Positions 1 to 9,673 of a stretch of DNA of 64,000 nt are shown here, piece after piece. The notes under the pieces were generated by a model, which ran no database searches, was not told where the DNA came from, and worked only from the letters and a program-made list of their open reading frames with translations. The position numbers were made by a program, and so were the translations under genes. The DNA is from Mixophyes australis (Eukaryota > Chordata > Amphibia > Anura > Limnodynastidae), in contig JAVHZZ010000004.1 of the NCBI GenBank assembly GCA_036250195.1, forward strand, positions 139,496,229-139,560,228, read 5' to 3'. Numbering within the stretch: the stretch's first letter is position 1; each line of letters begins with the position of its first letter.

Positions 1-335
1 GCAGTGGGCAGTAGAGGCACACTGGTACTACCTACTTGGTAGATAGTTCACGCTGGTTACCGACCACACTCCGTTACAGTGGATGCACACCAATAAGGAG
101 GTGAGTGCCAGGGTCACACAACGGTTCCTGGCGTTACAACATTCATCTATATGGTGAACATAGACCTGGGGCTCTGCATAATAATGCCAATGCCCTGTCT
201 CGAAAGCATGCACTCCCCAGGGCCGCCGATTCATCCGATTTGGCGAGGCCAAAAGAGGCGGAGTTGGCAAAAATGAAAATTTTGCCAGGGAAAGAATACT
301 CTTCACCAAGCATGGCAAAGCTAAGGAGAAAGGTA
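1..335 (+). pseudogene. RNase H end of a Gmr1-like gypsy pol, cut by window start
   Basis: The first 170 bases read in frame 2 as the C-terminal half of a Ty3/gypsy RNase H, with the motifs WYYLLGR, TDHTPLQWM and NKEVSARVT close to those of the two full elements in this window. A TAG stop at 44-46 interrupts the frame. A frameshift near 150-156 moves the terminal motif (EHRPGALHNNANALSRKHA) to frame 3. The upstream pol lies outside the window. Residue differences from elements 1 and 2 show a related but distinct family or a much older copy. A purine run at 324-333 sits just before the presumed LTR, as expected of a polypurine tract. Confidence 0.8.
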
Positions 336-643
336 TGTGGAAAAGGAGGTAATTTACCACAGTCCGATAACCAGAACAGGACCAGTCTAGCAGGGAAAGG
401 TACAAACAGGGTTAAGGATCCTGCTCTTACCTTAAGTAAGGAGTTTATTCACAGGTGTGGTTGTTGAGGTGTGTTTGTTAAGAATAATAGGATTGTGGGA
501 TCTGGTGGGTGGGGCTTCCGATGCTGAATAGTAGCCTGAACGATAGAACATTTAATGATTATATTACGGTGTTGTTGTGTCGAAATGAAACAGCAACTGG
601 TTAAGAAGACTTGAGTTAGGAGTCACTTATTCTGTAACTCTTA

Positions 644-648
<5 letters not shown>
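336..648 (+). repeat. Divergent 3' LTR remnant of the preceding gypsy fragment
   Basis: Sequence after the purine tract starts TGTGGAAAAGGAGGTAATTT, which resembles the LTR start of the other elements here (TGT, three variable bases, AAAGGAGGCATTT). The rest is not readily alignable by eye. It runs into an (AT)n tract that holds element 1. Identity as an LTR is inferred from position and the first 20 bases only. Confidence 0.45.

Positions 649-692
<44 letters not shown>
646..692. repeat. (AT)n microsatellite, left flank of element 1
   Basis: An uninterrupted AT dinucleotide run directly abuts the LTR end at 693. The matching run at 5953-6006 lies on the other side of the element, so element 1 appears to have inserted inside one AT microsatellite. 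Confidence 0.95.
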
Positions 693-695
<3 letters not shown>

Positions 696-1182
696 GGCAA
701 GAGCCCACTACTGCAGAAGCTCACGCGAACAACAACTTCCTTTTTATGGTGCTTTATTGTCAGGATGGTAAATGTTTGACACAGTATACTTGTACAGCAA
801 TCATGGAGACCCTAAACACTAGCTATACATAGTCCAGCTCTCTCTCAGGACCAGCCAGCTCACCCAGCATTGGTCTCAGTGCACAAATGATATAAACAAG
901 CTTTTATACCTGATACTCCTCCCCCAGCCTTAGCTTGATGGACAGGTGACACACCCACCTTCTCTTTAAAAGAAAACACCCATCACTGCCTCTGTTTGCA
1001 CAACCAGACACGCCCTGTCTGTTTGCTGAGAGGAAGGATTTCAGATCATGTAAGTTTAACCAAATTTAAACTATTGCTTTTCATACATAAGTCTTCACTC
1101 TAGGTGCATTACTGCACAAATGTTTTACTCTACTTCCCTGCTTTCTCTGTATGTTGCCAGCTAAATGCCTCCTTTTGTTAGT
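693..1182 (-). repeat. 3' LTR of element 1
   Basis: It matches the 5' LTR at 5463-5952 over its whole length. On the minus strand it ends in TTGCCACA. Its first two bases have changed (CACTAAC where the 5' copy has TGTAAC). A TATA-type box (TATAAAAG on the minus strand) lies at 901-908, and an AATAAA polyadenylation signal lies near 753-758. The start of this LTR also encodes the last residues of the pol frame. Confidence 0.93.
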
Positions 1183-2655
1183 GATCCCTTCCCCTAGCGT
1201 CTCCAAGTCGGGGGACGCAGACTTCGCGAGGAGCGCATATTTTTGTGACAATGCATCTGCATTCTTGTGCAGAATCCCTGGTCTATGTTCTACTGAGAAC
1301 TTGAAAGGTTGTAGTGCCAAGAGCCAGCGGGTTACCTTGGCATTTACCTCCCGGTTGCTCTGCATCCATCTCAATGGTGCATGGTCTGTTATTAAGGTGA
1401 ACTCTCTGCCTAGGAGATAATAGCGCAGAGCTTCTGTAGCCCATTTTATGGCGAGACATTCTTTCTCCACAGTGGCATATTTTTGTTCCCTTGGAAGCAA
1501 CTTACGACTTAGGTACAGGACAGGATTTTCTACTCCATTCTTCTCCTGTGACAAGACTGCACCTAAACCAACACCAGAAGCATCAGTTTGGAGGAAGAAC
1601 CTCCGGGTAAAATCCGGTGCTTGTAGAACTGGGGAGGAACAAAGAGCTAACCGAAGATCAGACCAGGCGGTTTCTGCAGAATCAGACCAGGTTAATCTAT
1701 CTGGACAACTTTTTTTTAACATGTCCGTAAGTGGAGCAGCTCTAGTGGCGAAGTGGCTTACAAACCGTCTGTAGTAACCTACTAAGCCTAAAAAGGTTCT
1801 TAACTGCGACTTTTTTTCTGGTCTTGCCCAATTTTTGACTGCCTCCACTTTATCTTGCTGAGGTTTTACATGCCCTCGACCAACAATGTACCCCAGATAT
1901 TTGGCTTCTCTCATGGCTATGGCACATTTCTCTGGGTTAGCTGTTAACCCTGCTGACCTTATTGTAGCTAAGACCGCCTCAACTTTGGCTAAATGTGATC
2001 CCCAGTCTGGGGTATAAATCACTATATCGTCCAAGTAAGCGGCTGCATAAGCTGTGTGAGGTCGTAGCAATTTATTCATGGACCTTTCGAAGGTGGCAGG
2101 TGCCCCATGCAACCCAAAGGGTAGGACTTTATATTGATAGAGACCATCAGGGGTAGAAAATGCAGTCTTTGGCTTGGCCGTGGAAGTCAGGGGAACTTGC
2201 CAATAACCCTTTGCTAGATCAAGGGTTGTTAAATAATTGCTACCAGCAAGATTTTCCACTAGTTCATCCACACGTGGCATCGGATAGGCATCAAACTACG
2301 ACATACTGTTTAGGCGCCTAAAGTCATTGCAGAACCTAATTGTCCCATTGGGTTTCGGGACAAGCACAATGGGACTATTCCATTCACTAGTGGACTCTTC
2401 AATCACATCTAACTCGAGCATCTTCTCGACCTCCTTTCTCACATCCACCCGTCTGGCTTCTGGAATACGATACGGCTTCTGCTTTACAATGACTCCTGGC
2501 GCAGTGACAATGTCATGTTCGATTAAGGTAGTGCGCCCAGGAATGGAAGAGAAGACATCCCTGTTCCGAGGAACCATTTCTTCAGTCTGTTGTCTCTGCT
2601 GAATGGACAAGGCTGGCTCTATGGGCACTTCAGACTTTTCAATGGCAGTACTCAC
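1084..2655 (-). pseudogene. pol: Reverse transcriptase and RNase H of element 1
   Basis: This is the RNA/DNA-dependent polymerase plus RNase H of the element, which would copy its RNA into DNA in a cytoplasmic particle. Visible in order: an N-terminal RT segment with WNSPIVLVPKPNG and RFCNDFRRLN; palm motif TTLDLAKGYWQ with the first catalytic Asp; LPFGLHGAPATF; catalytic box YLDD at 2026-2037; thumb/connection with RTFLGLVGYYRRFV; then RNase H with LQTDASGVGLGAVLS, the Glu of TVEKECLAIKWA, TDHAPLRWM and the terminal NADALSQKY. A TAG at 2296-2298 splits the frame between RFCNDFRRLN and the palm; otherwise it stays open. The frame runs past the polypurine tract into the LTR and stops after VKTYV. 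It is in the same frame as the integrase upstream, so pol was one polyprotein. Confidence 0.92.
1186..1196 (-). other. Polypurine tract of element 1
   Basis: On the minus strand this is a G/A run (GGGGAAGGGA) immediately upstream of the 3' LTR. This is the usual site for plus-strand DNA priming in LTR retrotransposons, and element 2 has a matching tract. Confidence 0.75.
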
Positions 2656-3978
2656 TACCTGAGGAGAGGTTTCCTCATCATGCCAAGGTTTAAGGAGGTT
2701 GACATGATATATTTGCTCCTCCCTTCTCCTACCTAATTGGCGGACTCTGTAATTGACAGGACCGACAGCCTCTAGAACTTCATATGGACCCTGCCAATGG
2801 GCAAAAAGTTTGCTTTCCTGGGTGGGAACCAGGACTAGGACCTTGTCCCCAGGCTTGAAAGATCGAACAACAGCACTTTTATCATAACTTTTTCTCTGTC
2901 ATTCCTGAGCCTCTTTTACATGTTGCTGCACAATGGGCCCTATCTTTCCTAGCCTCTCATACATTTTTGACACAAATTGTACCAGATTTGGCTCCCTGGG
3001 AACTTGCTGCTCCCACCCTTCTTTTAACATATCCAAGATACCCCTGGGCTGTCTCCCAAACAATAACTCAAAGGGACTAAACCCTGTTGAAGCTTGAGGT
3101 ACCTCACGGATGGCAAACATCAAATAGGGAATAAGAGTCTCCCAATCTTTTTTCTCTTGAGCCACTGCTTTCCTGAGCATGTGCTTTAATGTGCGGTCAA
3201 AGCGTTCCACCAAGTCATCTGTTTGTGGATGGTTTACAGAGGTGTGAAGCGCCGTAACCCATAGCAACTGGCACATGTCCTTCATCAGTTTGGACATGAA
3301 AGGAGTACCCTGATCTGTGAGAATTTCTTTGGGTATTCCCAATCGTGTAAACATCAATACACGTTCCTTAGCTATGGTGCTGGACTTTATGTTTCGTAGG
3401 GGAATTGCCTCTGGATATCTGGTTGCATAGTCAAGCACCACTAGTATATATTGGTGCCCACGTGCAAATTTTTCCAGTGGCCCCACAAGGTCCATAGCTA
3501 TCCGTTCAAAGGGAACTTGTACTATTGGTATCGGAATGAGAGGTGCCCTGTACATGGGTTTGGGACAAGTTCTCTGACAAATGGGACAGGACCGGCAATA
3601 CTTTTTCACTGCCATGTGTACACCGGGCCAGTAAAACCTAAGCAGAACTCGTTCCCATGTTTTATCCTCCCCTAGGTGTCCCCCACAGACATATGTATGT
3701 GCTGCTTTTAACACTAGGGTTACATGGACCTGAGGAACCATTAATTGTTCTACTTTAATCCCCTGTACAGTAGCAACTCTATACAGGACTTTATTTTTAA
3801 CAATAAAATATGGTATACCTTCTGCAGGCTGGGCGGCTTTCGCTACCCCATTTACCTCAGTCACACTTTTAAAGGCATGTTCCAAAGTGGCATCATTAAG
3901 TTGGTCTCGAGCAAAGTCCTGCAGAGGAAACAAAATTGGTATTGTGGACCAGTCCGTATCCTCACTGACAGGCGGGGT
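2656..3978 (-). pseudogene. pol: Integrase with GPY/F-like C-terminal module of element 1
   Basis: This is the DDE integrase that would insert the cDNA into host DNA. The N-terminal HHCC zinc module is present (two His around AAHTYVCGGH, then CRSCPIC). The catalytic core keeps all three acidic residues: Asp at 3490-3492 (AMDLVG), Asp at 3313-3315 (TDQGTPF) and Glu at 3205-3207 (VERF), the last two separated by 35 residues. A TGA at 2899-2901 cuts the frame after EAQE. The same frame then continues as a basic segment with FKPGDKVLVL and HWQGPYEV, typical of the GPY/F module. The module lies directly upstream of reverse transcriptase. The frame also joins the protease region upstream after the TGA at 4099-4101. 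The same TGA after EAQE exists in element 2. Confidence 0.9.
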
Positions 3979-4098
3979 GGGCTCATCTGCGACATCACCG
4001 ACCGATGCTAGTTTGGACTGACCATGTTTCCCCGCAGGTGGATGTTTTTGTGGAACTCCTGCTGTGACTCCCAGGATGGCATTCCGGTTTGGCGGTTC

Positions 4099-5396
4099 TC
4101 AAAGATCGATGTCCAGATGTTGTGGATTCTTAGGCGGTTCCTTTAAGACCGGGCTTCCGACCGTTGCATCAGTTGCCGGCATGTCCGGCCGGATCCTCTC
4201 ACCGAGGACATCATTAAACAGTGGGAAGTCTCGCCCCAAAATGAGTGGATATGGGAGTTTAGGTGCTATGGCAGCTACCACCATAACAGTTTTGTCTTTG
4301 AGTGTGACTGGTAGTATTGTTCTTTCATACTCCTCTGTAGTGCCATGTACGCAAAGAATCTTCACTTTGGGCAACCGAGAAGTTATGGTTTCGGGTAAGG
4401 CAGAGCTGGAAACCAATGAGAGTTCACTCCCCGAGTCAACCAAGGCCAGAACAAGGTTTTGGTTGATTAGCACAGTCACCCGGAACAAACAAGGACTTCC
4501 TGATGTGGGACTCATGGTAAAACAGCTTGGAAACGCAGGCCCAATATGTGCCACGGAACAGTCCATTGGTTCCTGTAGTTTAGGACACTCTGTCTTAAAG
4601 TGGCCTGGTTCACCACATTCAAAACACTTCAGATTAGACAGTTTTGCACCTGGCCCTCTGTCCGTAGCAGTTTTGCTATTGGGCCCTGTGGCAAGGATTG
4701 TCAAACCTGGTTTTTGGCGTGGCAGCGGCTTTGGCACAAATGCAGGTTTAGTCATTTGCTGTAGCGCACAAAACCTTTCTACCACGGTGGCAAGCTCTTC
4801 ATAAGTTTGTGGGTCTGATTGCAGCACCCACCTTTGCAAATCGCAGTTCAGCCCCCGGATGCAGTGATCTATCGCCAGAACTTCAATAATCCGAGAAGGC
4901 GAATTCTCCTCAGGCTGCAGCCATTTCTTTAAAATTTTAGGAAGCTCAGCCACTTGCGCTATGACCGGTTTTTCTTTATTATAGCGCCATAGGTGATAGT
5001 GCTGGGCTCGGCCTGGCCCGGAAACTCCAACGGGAGCCAATATCTCAGACTTTAGGCACAAATAATCAGAGGCCCGTTCCTCATCTAGATCCATATACGC
5101 TCGCTGAGCTTCACCAGTCAGATATGGCGCCAGTCTCTCAGCCCAATCTTTAGGAGGCCATTTTGCCCTTTTTGCAAGTCTCTCAAAGGACACCAGATAT
5201 GCTTCTATGTCATCACCTGGCGACATTTTCAGGAGAACAGGACCAGGTGGTTCATTTCTGTCATGCCTCACTTTCTTAACTCTTCCCTTAAGAGCCTTGT
5301 GTTTTCCACCTGTGCCTCGGCAACTCGTAGCATCTGAGCTTGCTGCTGTTGCTGCGCAGCGGCCACATTCACAAGGGTTTTCAGTACTTCCTCCAT
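4099..5396 (-). pseudogene. gag: Gag (SCAN-like capsid, zinc knuckle) and protease of element 1
   Basis: This is the structural Gag followed in frame by an aspartic protease. The inferred start is the ATG at 5394-5396, by comparison with element 2. A one-base deletion at about 5271-5276 throws the glutamine-rich N-terminus out of frame with the rest. Downstream are a capsid segment with ILKKWLQPEE and RWVLQSDPQTYEELATVVERF, whose pattern resembles the SCAN domain of vertebrate zinc-finger proteins; a CCHC knuckle (CFECGEPGHFKTEC); and a protease with ALVDSGSELSLVS and later PLILGRDF. A TGA at 4099-4101 replaces a Trp codon present in element 2. A longer ORF from 5505 starts in the LTR and is a by-product of the frameshift. 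Confidence 0.9.
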
Positions 5397-5442
5397 GTTG
5401 ACATCTGCGCGGGTTGGGTAGCGGAAACTTGCTTCCCGGAGC

Positions 5443-5460
5443 ATCCCACTCCTGACACCA
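5443..5460 (-). other. Primer binding site of element 1 (tRNA-Leu type)
   Basis: The minus strand reads TGGTGTCAGGAGTGGGAT two bases after the 5' LTR. This is complementary to the 3' end of vertebrate tRNA-Leu (CAG family: ATCCCACTCCTGACA plus CCA). It would prime first-strand synthesis. The element 2 site is identical. Confidence 0.88.
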
Positions 5461-5462
5461 CT

Positions 5463-5949
5463 TGTGGCTAGAGCCCGCTACTGCAGACGCACACGCGAAC
5501 AACAACTTCCTTTTTATGGTGCTTTATTGTCAGGATGGTAAATGTTTGACACCGTATACTTGTACAGCAATCATGGAGACCCTAAACACTAGCTATACAT
5601 AGTCCAGCTCTCTCTCAGGACCAGCCAGCTCACCCAGCATTGGTCTCCCTGAACAAATGAAACAAACAAGCTTTTATACATGATGCTCCTCCCCCAGCCT
5701 TAGCTTGATGGACAGATGACACACCCACCTTCTCTTTAAAAGAAAACACTCATCACTGCCTCTGTTTGCACAACCAGACACGCCCTGTCTGTTTGCTGAG
5801 AGGAAGGATTTCAGATCATGTAAGTTTAACCAAATTTAAACTATTGCTTTTCATACATAAGTCTTCACTCTAGGTGCATTACGGCACAAATGTTTTACTC
5901 TACTTCCCTGCTTTCTCTGTATGTTGCCAGCTAAATGCCTCCTTTTGTT

Positions 5950-5952
<3 letters not shown>
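5463..5952 (-). repeat. 5' LTR of element 1
   Basis: On the minus strand it starts TGTAACAAAAGG and ends CCACA. It carries a TATA-type box at 5671-5678 (TATAAAAG on the minus strand) and an AATAAA at 5523-5528, so U3, R and U5 can be placed. It is the promoter copy for the element. Confidence 0.93.

Positions 5953-6006
<54 letters not shown>
5953..6006. repeat. (AT)n microsatellite, right flank of element 1
   Basis: This perfect AT run directly abuts the 5' LTR start. It is the other half of the target microsatellite. Confidence 0.95.
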
Positions 6007-6009
<3 letters not shown>

Positions 6010-6544
6010 AATAGATAAACAAGTAGGGCGCCCTAATGTGTAATATCGAATATAATTTGGGAATATGTATTAAACTGTGTACCGTAAGTATGTGGTCAAA
6101 AGATCATGTGGTAGAATAGAAGTTCCTCTTCAGAGGTAATACCTCCCACTCTCCAACGAATGGTGACAATGTAGATCAAAAAATAGAAAGAGCAAATATA
6201 GTGTAATATTGTTGTATTATGTATTACACCTATTGTGATAAAAGTCCTCCACCAGGATCAATTGTTGTAACCCAAAACCGGGTATATTAACATGACACCA
6301 AACATGCAATGTGCACCTCCAGATAAAAGCAATAATAACTGCGTACCAGATAATCAGACTTGTAGCAAACACTGAATAGTGTGTTCATAACAGGACCAGC
6401 GATTCCTCAGTCCTCCCATCCAAGTGGCGGTATTGCATGAGATTAACAAAGAGGAATGCAGTATAAAAGTACGAATCCACAATTTATTAAAAAAATAGTA
6501 ATAACTCACATGAGGTACAAATGATGATGCTGCTAGAAACTACA

Positions 6545-6588
6545 GCTCAACGCGTTTCATCCCGATGCAACGGGACTTCCTCAGGAGC
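6545..6588 (-). ncRNA. Hammerhead-ribozyme-like motif in the Penelope-like 3' region
   Basis: On the minus strand: a 4-bp stem I (GCTC at 6588-6585 with GAGC at 6548-6545); core box CTGAGGA (6584-6578); a stem II of five Watson-Crick pairs plus a G-T pair closed by a 6-base loop (6576-6559); core box GAAA (6558-6555); a minimal stem III (C GC G) and a GTT cleavage-type triplet before stem I. This matches a type I hammerhead with the very short stem III known from Penelope-like elements. One extra A (6577) between the CTGANGA box and stem II, and the weak G-T closing pair, suggest reduced or lost activity. No cleavage can be inferred from sequence alone. Confidence 0.55.
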
Positions 6589-6619
6589 AAACAGATATTG
6601 AAATATTCAATCAGAGAAA

Positions 6620-6690
6620 ACCGGCCTTATAACCGGACGGCCGCGCCATTTTGGCGCATGCGCAGAACCGCCAATCACTGCGCATGCGCG
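6620..6690 (-). promoter_or_regulatory. Promoter-like block with two NRF1-type sites and a YY1-type site
   Basis: Two copies of the palindrome GCGCATGCGC (6654-6663 and 6680-6689) match the NRF1 site. CGCCATTTT at 6644-6652 matches a YY1 site, and a CCAAT lies at 6671-6675. On the minus strand GGTTATAAGGCC follows, about 40 bases upstream of the hammerhead-like motif. The block is CpG-rich within AT-rich surroundings. It is probably the internal promoter of the Penelope-like pLTR. Site identities are by consensus only. Confidence 0.5.
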
Positions 6691-7312
6691 AGAATAACTT
6701 TATCAATACAAACACTCTGGTCAGTAAAAACAAATAGAAGCCTCGTAAATACCGGAGAGCTTATATGAAATTACAAACTGCTGATTTACTAGCTAGTTGT
6801 CCGAAAGTCAGAAAAAAACCCTAACCATTAAACAGGAATAACACTTCGTTAATATAGAGTGAATGTAACCAATACTAAGTGAATAATATACAAAAATATA
6901 TATGATATTAGGTAGCCATATAATGGTGATGTTCATGGCTCAAGAGGCTAACTATATGATTAAAATAATGTGTATAATCAAGCCTATAATATAAAGGTTA
7001 TTGATACAGCCTATATAAGGCGCAGAAAAAAAGTGCAGGAGATACAGTAAATGTTTCAGCCCTATTCCAATAAAGTTAATTACCTAAATGTATAACTATT
7101 AAGATAATAAGTAAATACAGTAAAACAGCATCCTATTACACATACAACATTGAACAACTAGTCATAGAGAGTATCTTTGCAATCATATAACACATATAGA
7201 CAATGTACCACAGATAGACCATTATCATTTAACAGTTATTATTGATAAAATACAATAAATGCAGAATGTATATATATATATAGATATAAAAATAAAAAAA
7301 AAAGAATAAAAA

Positions 7313-8190
7313 TTATAAAAAAGGGGCTATTTCATACATCTCATTAAGACCATTGGGTATTAGAGTACCCAATTGGAAGATCCAGAACATTTCCCTTTGG
7401 GAAAGTTTGCGTTGTAAATCACCTCCCCTTGAGTTTAAGGATACTTTTTCCAGGGCCATAAATTTAAGATGTTTTGGGTCACCACTATGTTTAAAAGCAA
7501 AATGTCTGGACACAGAGTGACTCTGGACTCCATTTTTAATATTACGTATATGTTCCTGAATCCTCAATTTCAGTGGGTGTTTTTTTTATTTTGCCCACAT
7601 ATTTTAAGTTGCATGAACACTCTAACATATAGATAACCGATGTTTTTAAACAATCCATTTGTTGTTTCACGTTGAATTGCCTACTGTTATCATAGTTGTA
7701 GAAAGAAGTTTTTGTTGTATTCATATATTTGCAAACATTACAGTGGGTACACTTCACTGAACCTATATTATTCATCAACAGACCTGGAGGTTTTTGTAGC
7801 GGAATATTCCTCATGAGTAAGCTAGGAGCAATCAAATCCTTTAAGTTCTGATTTTTACGGAATATTAAAGTTGGTTTGTCTGGAAGAATCTTGGACAAAA
7901 CCAGGTCTCTTAATAAAATACCCCAATGTCTATTCAGTGTTGTTTTAACCAGATTCTCACCACTATTAAATTCTGTGATGAAGGGTACCATATCCCTCTT
8001 CTCACATTTTGCTGTATACTGTAATGTTTCCGTCCGATCCCTGTTCTTAATTCTATTTCTAGCCTCATTGAGTAGTTGATGTGGATATTCCCTTTCCTTA
8101 AAACGGCCCAAATAAACATCAAGTTGTTCCTCGAAGTCAGTATTCTGACTACAATTTCTTTTTAACCTATTGAACTGAGAAAAGGGAATA
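7313..8190 (-). pseudogene. Penelope-like RT thumb, linker and GIY-YIG endonuclease
   Basis: This is the C-terminal part of a Penelope-type protein, which combines a telomerase-related reverse transcriptase with a GIY-YIG nuclease for target cutting. The upstream part (8190-7850) has the thumb-like pattern SQFNRLKRNCS, GRFKEREYP, LNRHWGILL and FRKNQNLKDLIAPSLL. A Cys cluster (KCTHCNVCKY) follows. The nuclease begins with VIYMLECSCNLKYVG, equivalent to the GIY and YIG strands, and continues with LRIQEHIRNIKNG containing the expected catalytic Arg, then HFAFKHSGDP and QLGTLIPNGLNE. A frameshift at an A/T homopolymer (about 7570-7585) separates the YIG strand from the Arg helix. The Cys cluster suggests the Neptune-type group, but this is an inference. 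Confidence 0.82.
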
Positions 8191-8196
8191 TTATCC

Positions 8197-8320
8197 TACA
8201 TATATGTAGTGACAAAGGGAGTGGTTTGCTTTTATATAGTGACAAAGGAAGTGGTTTTCCACAGGCCTCTAAGAGAGGATTTAGTTACAGCAGTCTACTT
8301 AGTTCAAAGATACACTAGAG
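8197..8320. other. Short spacer with a direct repeat
   Basis: Two copies of a roughly 30-base unit (TATAGTGACAAAGGRAGTGG core) lie at about 8205-8260. I see nothing else here. Confidence 0.4.
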
Positions 8321-9515
8321 TGTCACGGCAATAGGGTTTCTGGGATCCGTCTCGGGACTCTTGGGACTAGCTGTGACAACAATGTAGTGTAAACTGCGAG
8401 GCCGGATGAATGTCTTGCTCATAGAACTTGCTCTGATACTGTATACTGGATGTTAGGAGGAGGAATGCTGGACTCCGAACTGAAATAGATGACTGGAATC
8501 TGGACCTGATGGACTGGAACCTGGACATGGGAACAGGGAGGACCTGAACACACAACCAGAGACTCAGTACCTCCAAGAACTCAGAAACTCAGACAAATAT
8601 AGTACCATGACTGTATCTGAGAAGACTCAGAACTCAGGCAGAGGATATACAGGGATGGCAACCTCCTGAACAGAATAAGCCTGGAACTGGCCATGGACAA
8701 CTCAGAACTCAGAACCTGGGTTAGGCCTGGATCTGGAAGTCACAGAGACACAGACACAGAGATGGCTCCAGAAAGTGGATGACTCAGAACAACAACCTAC
8801 TACCCCAGATAGCCAGTAGGAGAGACAGGAATAGATTGGTGAGAGGAGGATCCACACAGAAGGTAACAACTGGAATTTGTACACAAGCAGATAGAATGAA
8901 GGTGAATCCACACAAGGAAATAGCCAACGTCTTTATTTCAGCAGGCAGAATGAAGCCGAAAGCACATAAAGGGTTAATGGTTAAAGTTTATACCACAGCA
9001 ACAGGATGAAGCTGAATTCACACAAAGGGTTAATGGTTTGAAATCCATATAACAGCAACAGGATGATGCTGAATTCACACAAAGGGTTAATGGTTTGAAA
9101 TCCATATAACAATAAACAGGATGAATCTGAATTCACTCAGAGGGTAAATGGTTGAAATCTGTATACAGCAGGCGGAATGAATCAGAAAACAGAATGAAAC
9201 TAAATTCATATGAAGCGTTGATGGTTGAGATCTGTATATAGCAGGCAGAATGAAGCAGCAAGCAAACGGCAACTGTGGTTATCTGGAACCAGGAACTAGG
9301 AAAGTGTTGCACTGGCAATTAGCTGAGTGTAGGAGGAGACTCTTATAGTCTGCAGAGGAAACTATTTGGTGGATGAGATCATGTGTTCAGACTCAGCAGG
9401 ATGTTTAGCAAATGTCTCATCCAAGATGGCAGCCGCCAGTACTGCAGACAGAAATCACGCTTGTCCCAGGATAAAATGCTGCATTCGATCAGGAGGGAGA
9501 TGTACGGTGTTATGG
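8321..9515. repeat. Unclassified repeat, possibly a non-autonomous element
   Basis: The block starts TGTCACGGCAATAGGG and ends near ACGGTGTTATG. It has an unusually purine-rich, repetitive composition (many GAACTCAG and GGAACCTGGA-like units at 8450-8760), a minisatellite in its second half and a more GC-rich end. No coding capacity is recognisable. The limits are inferred from the TG start and from the neighbouring LTR fragment. Confidence 0.3.
8880..9262. repeat. Degenerate minisatellite, about 57-bp period, 6-7 copies
   Basis: Successive units share the pattern AGCA-CAGGATGAAGCTGAATTC, CACAAAGGGTTAATGGTT, then GAAATCCATATAAC. The middle two units (9000-9113) are nearly identical and the outer ones are diverged. 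Confidence 0.85.
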
Positions 9516-9519
9516 TACT

Positions 9520-9653
9520 TCAAGTCATGTAACTTAAACCAAACTTAAGACATAGGTCTTTACATTCAATCTAGGTGCATTACTGCACAAATGTTTTACT
9601 CTACTTCCTTGCTTTCTCTGCATATTGCCAGCTAAATGCCTTCTTTTGTTACA
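9520..9653 (-). repeat. Truncated Gmr1-like LTR, head-to-head with element 2
   Basis: This is the first roughly 134 bases of an LTR on the minus strand. From 9570 to 9653 it matches the element 1 LTR start closely (for example CTAGGTGCATTACTGCACAA) and ends TTTTGTTACA. It belongs to the element 1 LTR subtype, although it sits next to element 2. The remainder of that copy is absent. Confidence 0.85.
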
Positions 9654-9673
9654 ATATATATATATATATATAT
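9654..9673. repeat. (AT)n spacer between two opposing LTR starts
   Basis: Twenty bases of AT repeat separate the minus-strand LTR start at 9653 from the plus-strand LTR start at 9674. Confidence 0.95.

Larger units (their letters stand above)
693..5952 (-). mobile_element. Full-length Gmr1-like Ty3/gypsy LTR retrotransposon, element 1 (inactive)
   Basis: This is a 5.26-kb element with two LTRs of about 490 bp, a tRNA-Leu-type primer binding site next to the 5' LTR, a polypurine tract next to the 3' LTR and one dominant reading frame. Read on the minus strand the order is gag, protease, integrase, GPY/F-type module, reverse transcriptase, RNase H. Integrase before reverse transcriptase is the arrangement known from Gmr1-like elements, whereas ordinary gypsy elements place integrase last. 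By eye the two LTRs differ at roughly 16 of 490 positions, so the insertion is not very recent. Breaks: one-base deletion in gag (about 5271-5276), TGA at 4099-4101, TGA at 2899-2901 and TAG at 2296-2298. The flanks are both AT repeat, so a target duplication cannot be read. Confidence 0.93.
6007..8196 (-). mobile_element. 5'-truncated Penelope-like retroelement
   Basis: The minus strand carries the end of a Penelope-type reverse transcriptase, a Cys-rich linker and a GIY-YIG endonuclease (7313-8190). These are followed by about 1.3 kb of AT-rich 3' sequence containing a CpG-rich promoter-like block (6620-6690) and a hammerhead-like motif (6545-6588). Penelope-like elements are known to carry such ribozymes in terminal repeats (pLTRs), which also hold the promoter. 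The RT palm is missing, so this is a 5' truncation. The boundary at 6007 is simply the edge of the AT repeat and may not be the true end. Confidence 0.75.

Noticed and set aside
4064..4804. 246-residue plus-strand ORF opposite gag of element 1
   Set aside because: It is the antisense shadow of the Gag-protease frame, and the same shadow occurs opposite element 2 at 10829-11749.
5400..5505. Gag start at the ATG in the LTR (5505) of element 1
   Set aside because: The first 75 residues are an off-frame reading of the N-terminus, made open by a one-base deletion. Element 2 shows the true start at the equivalent of 5394-5396.
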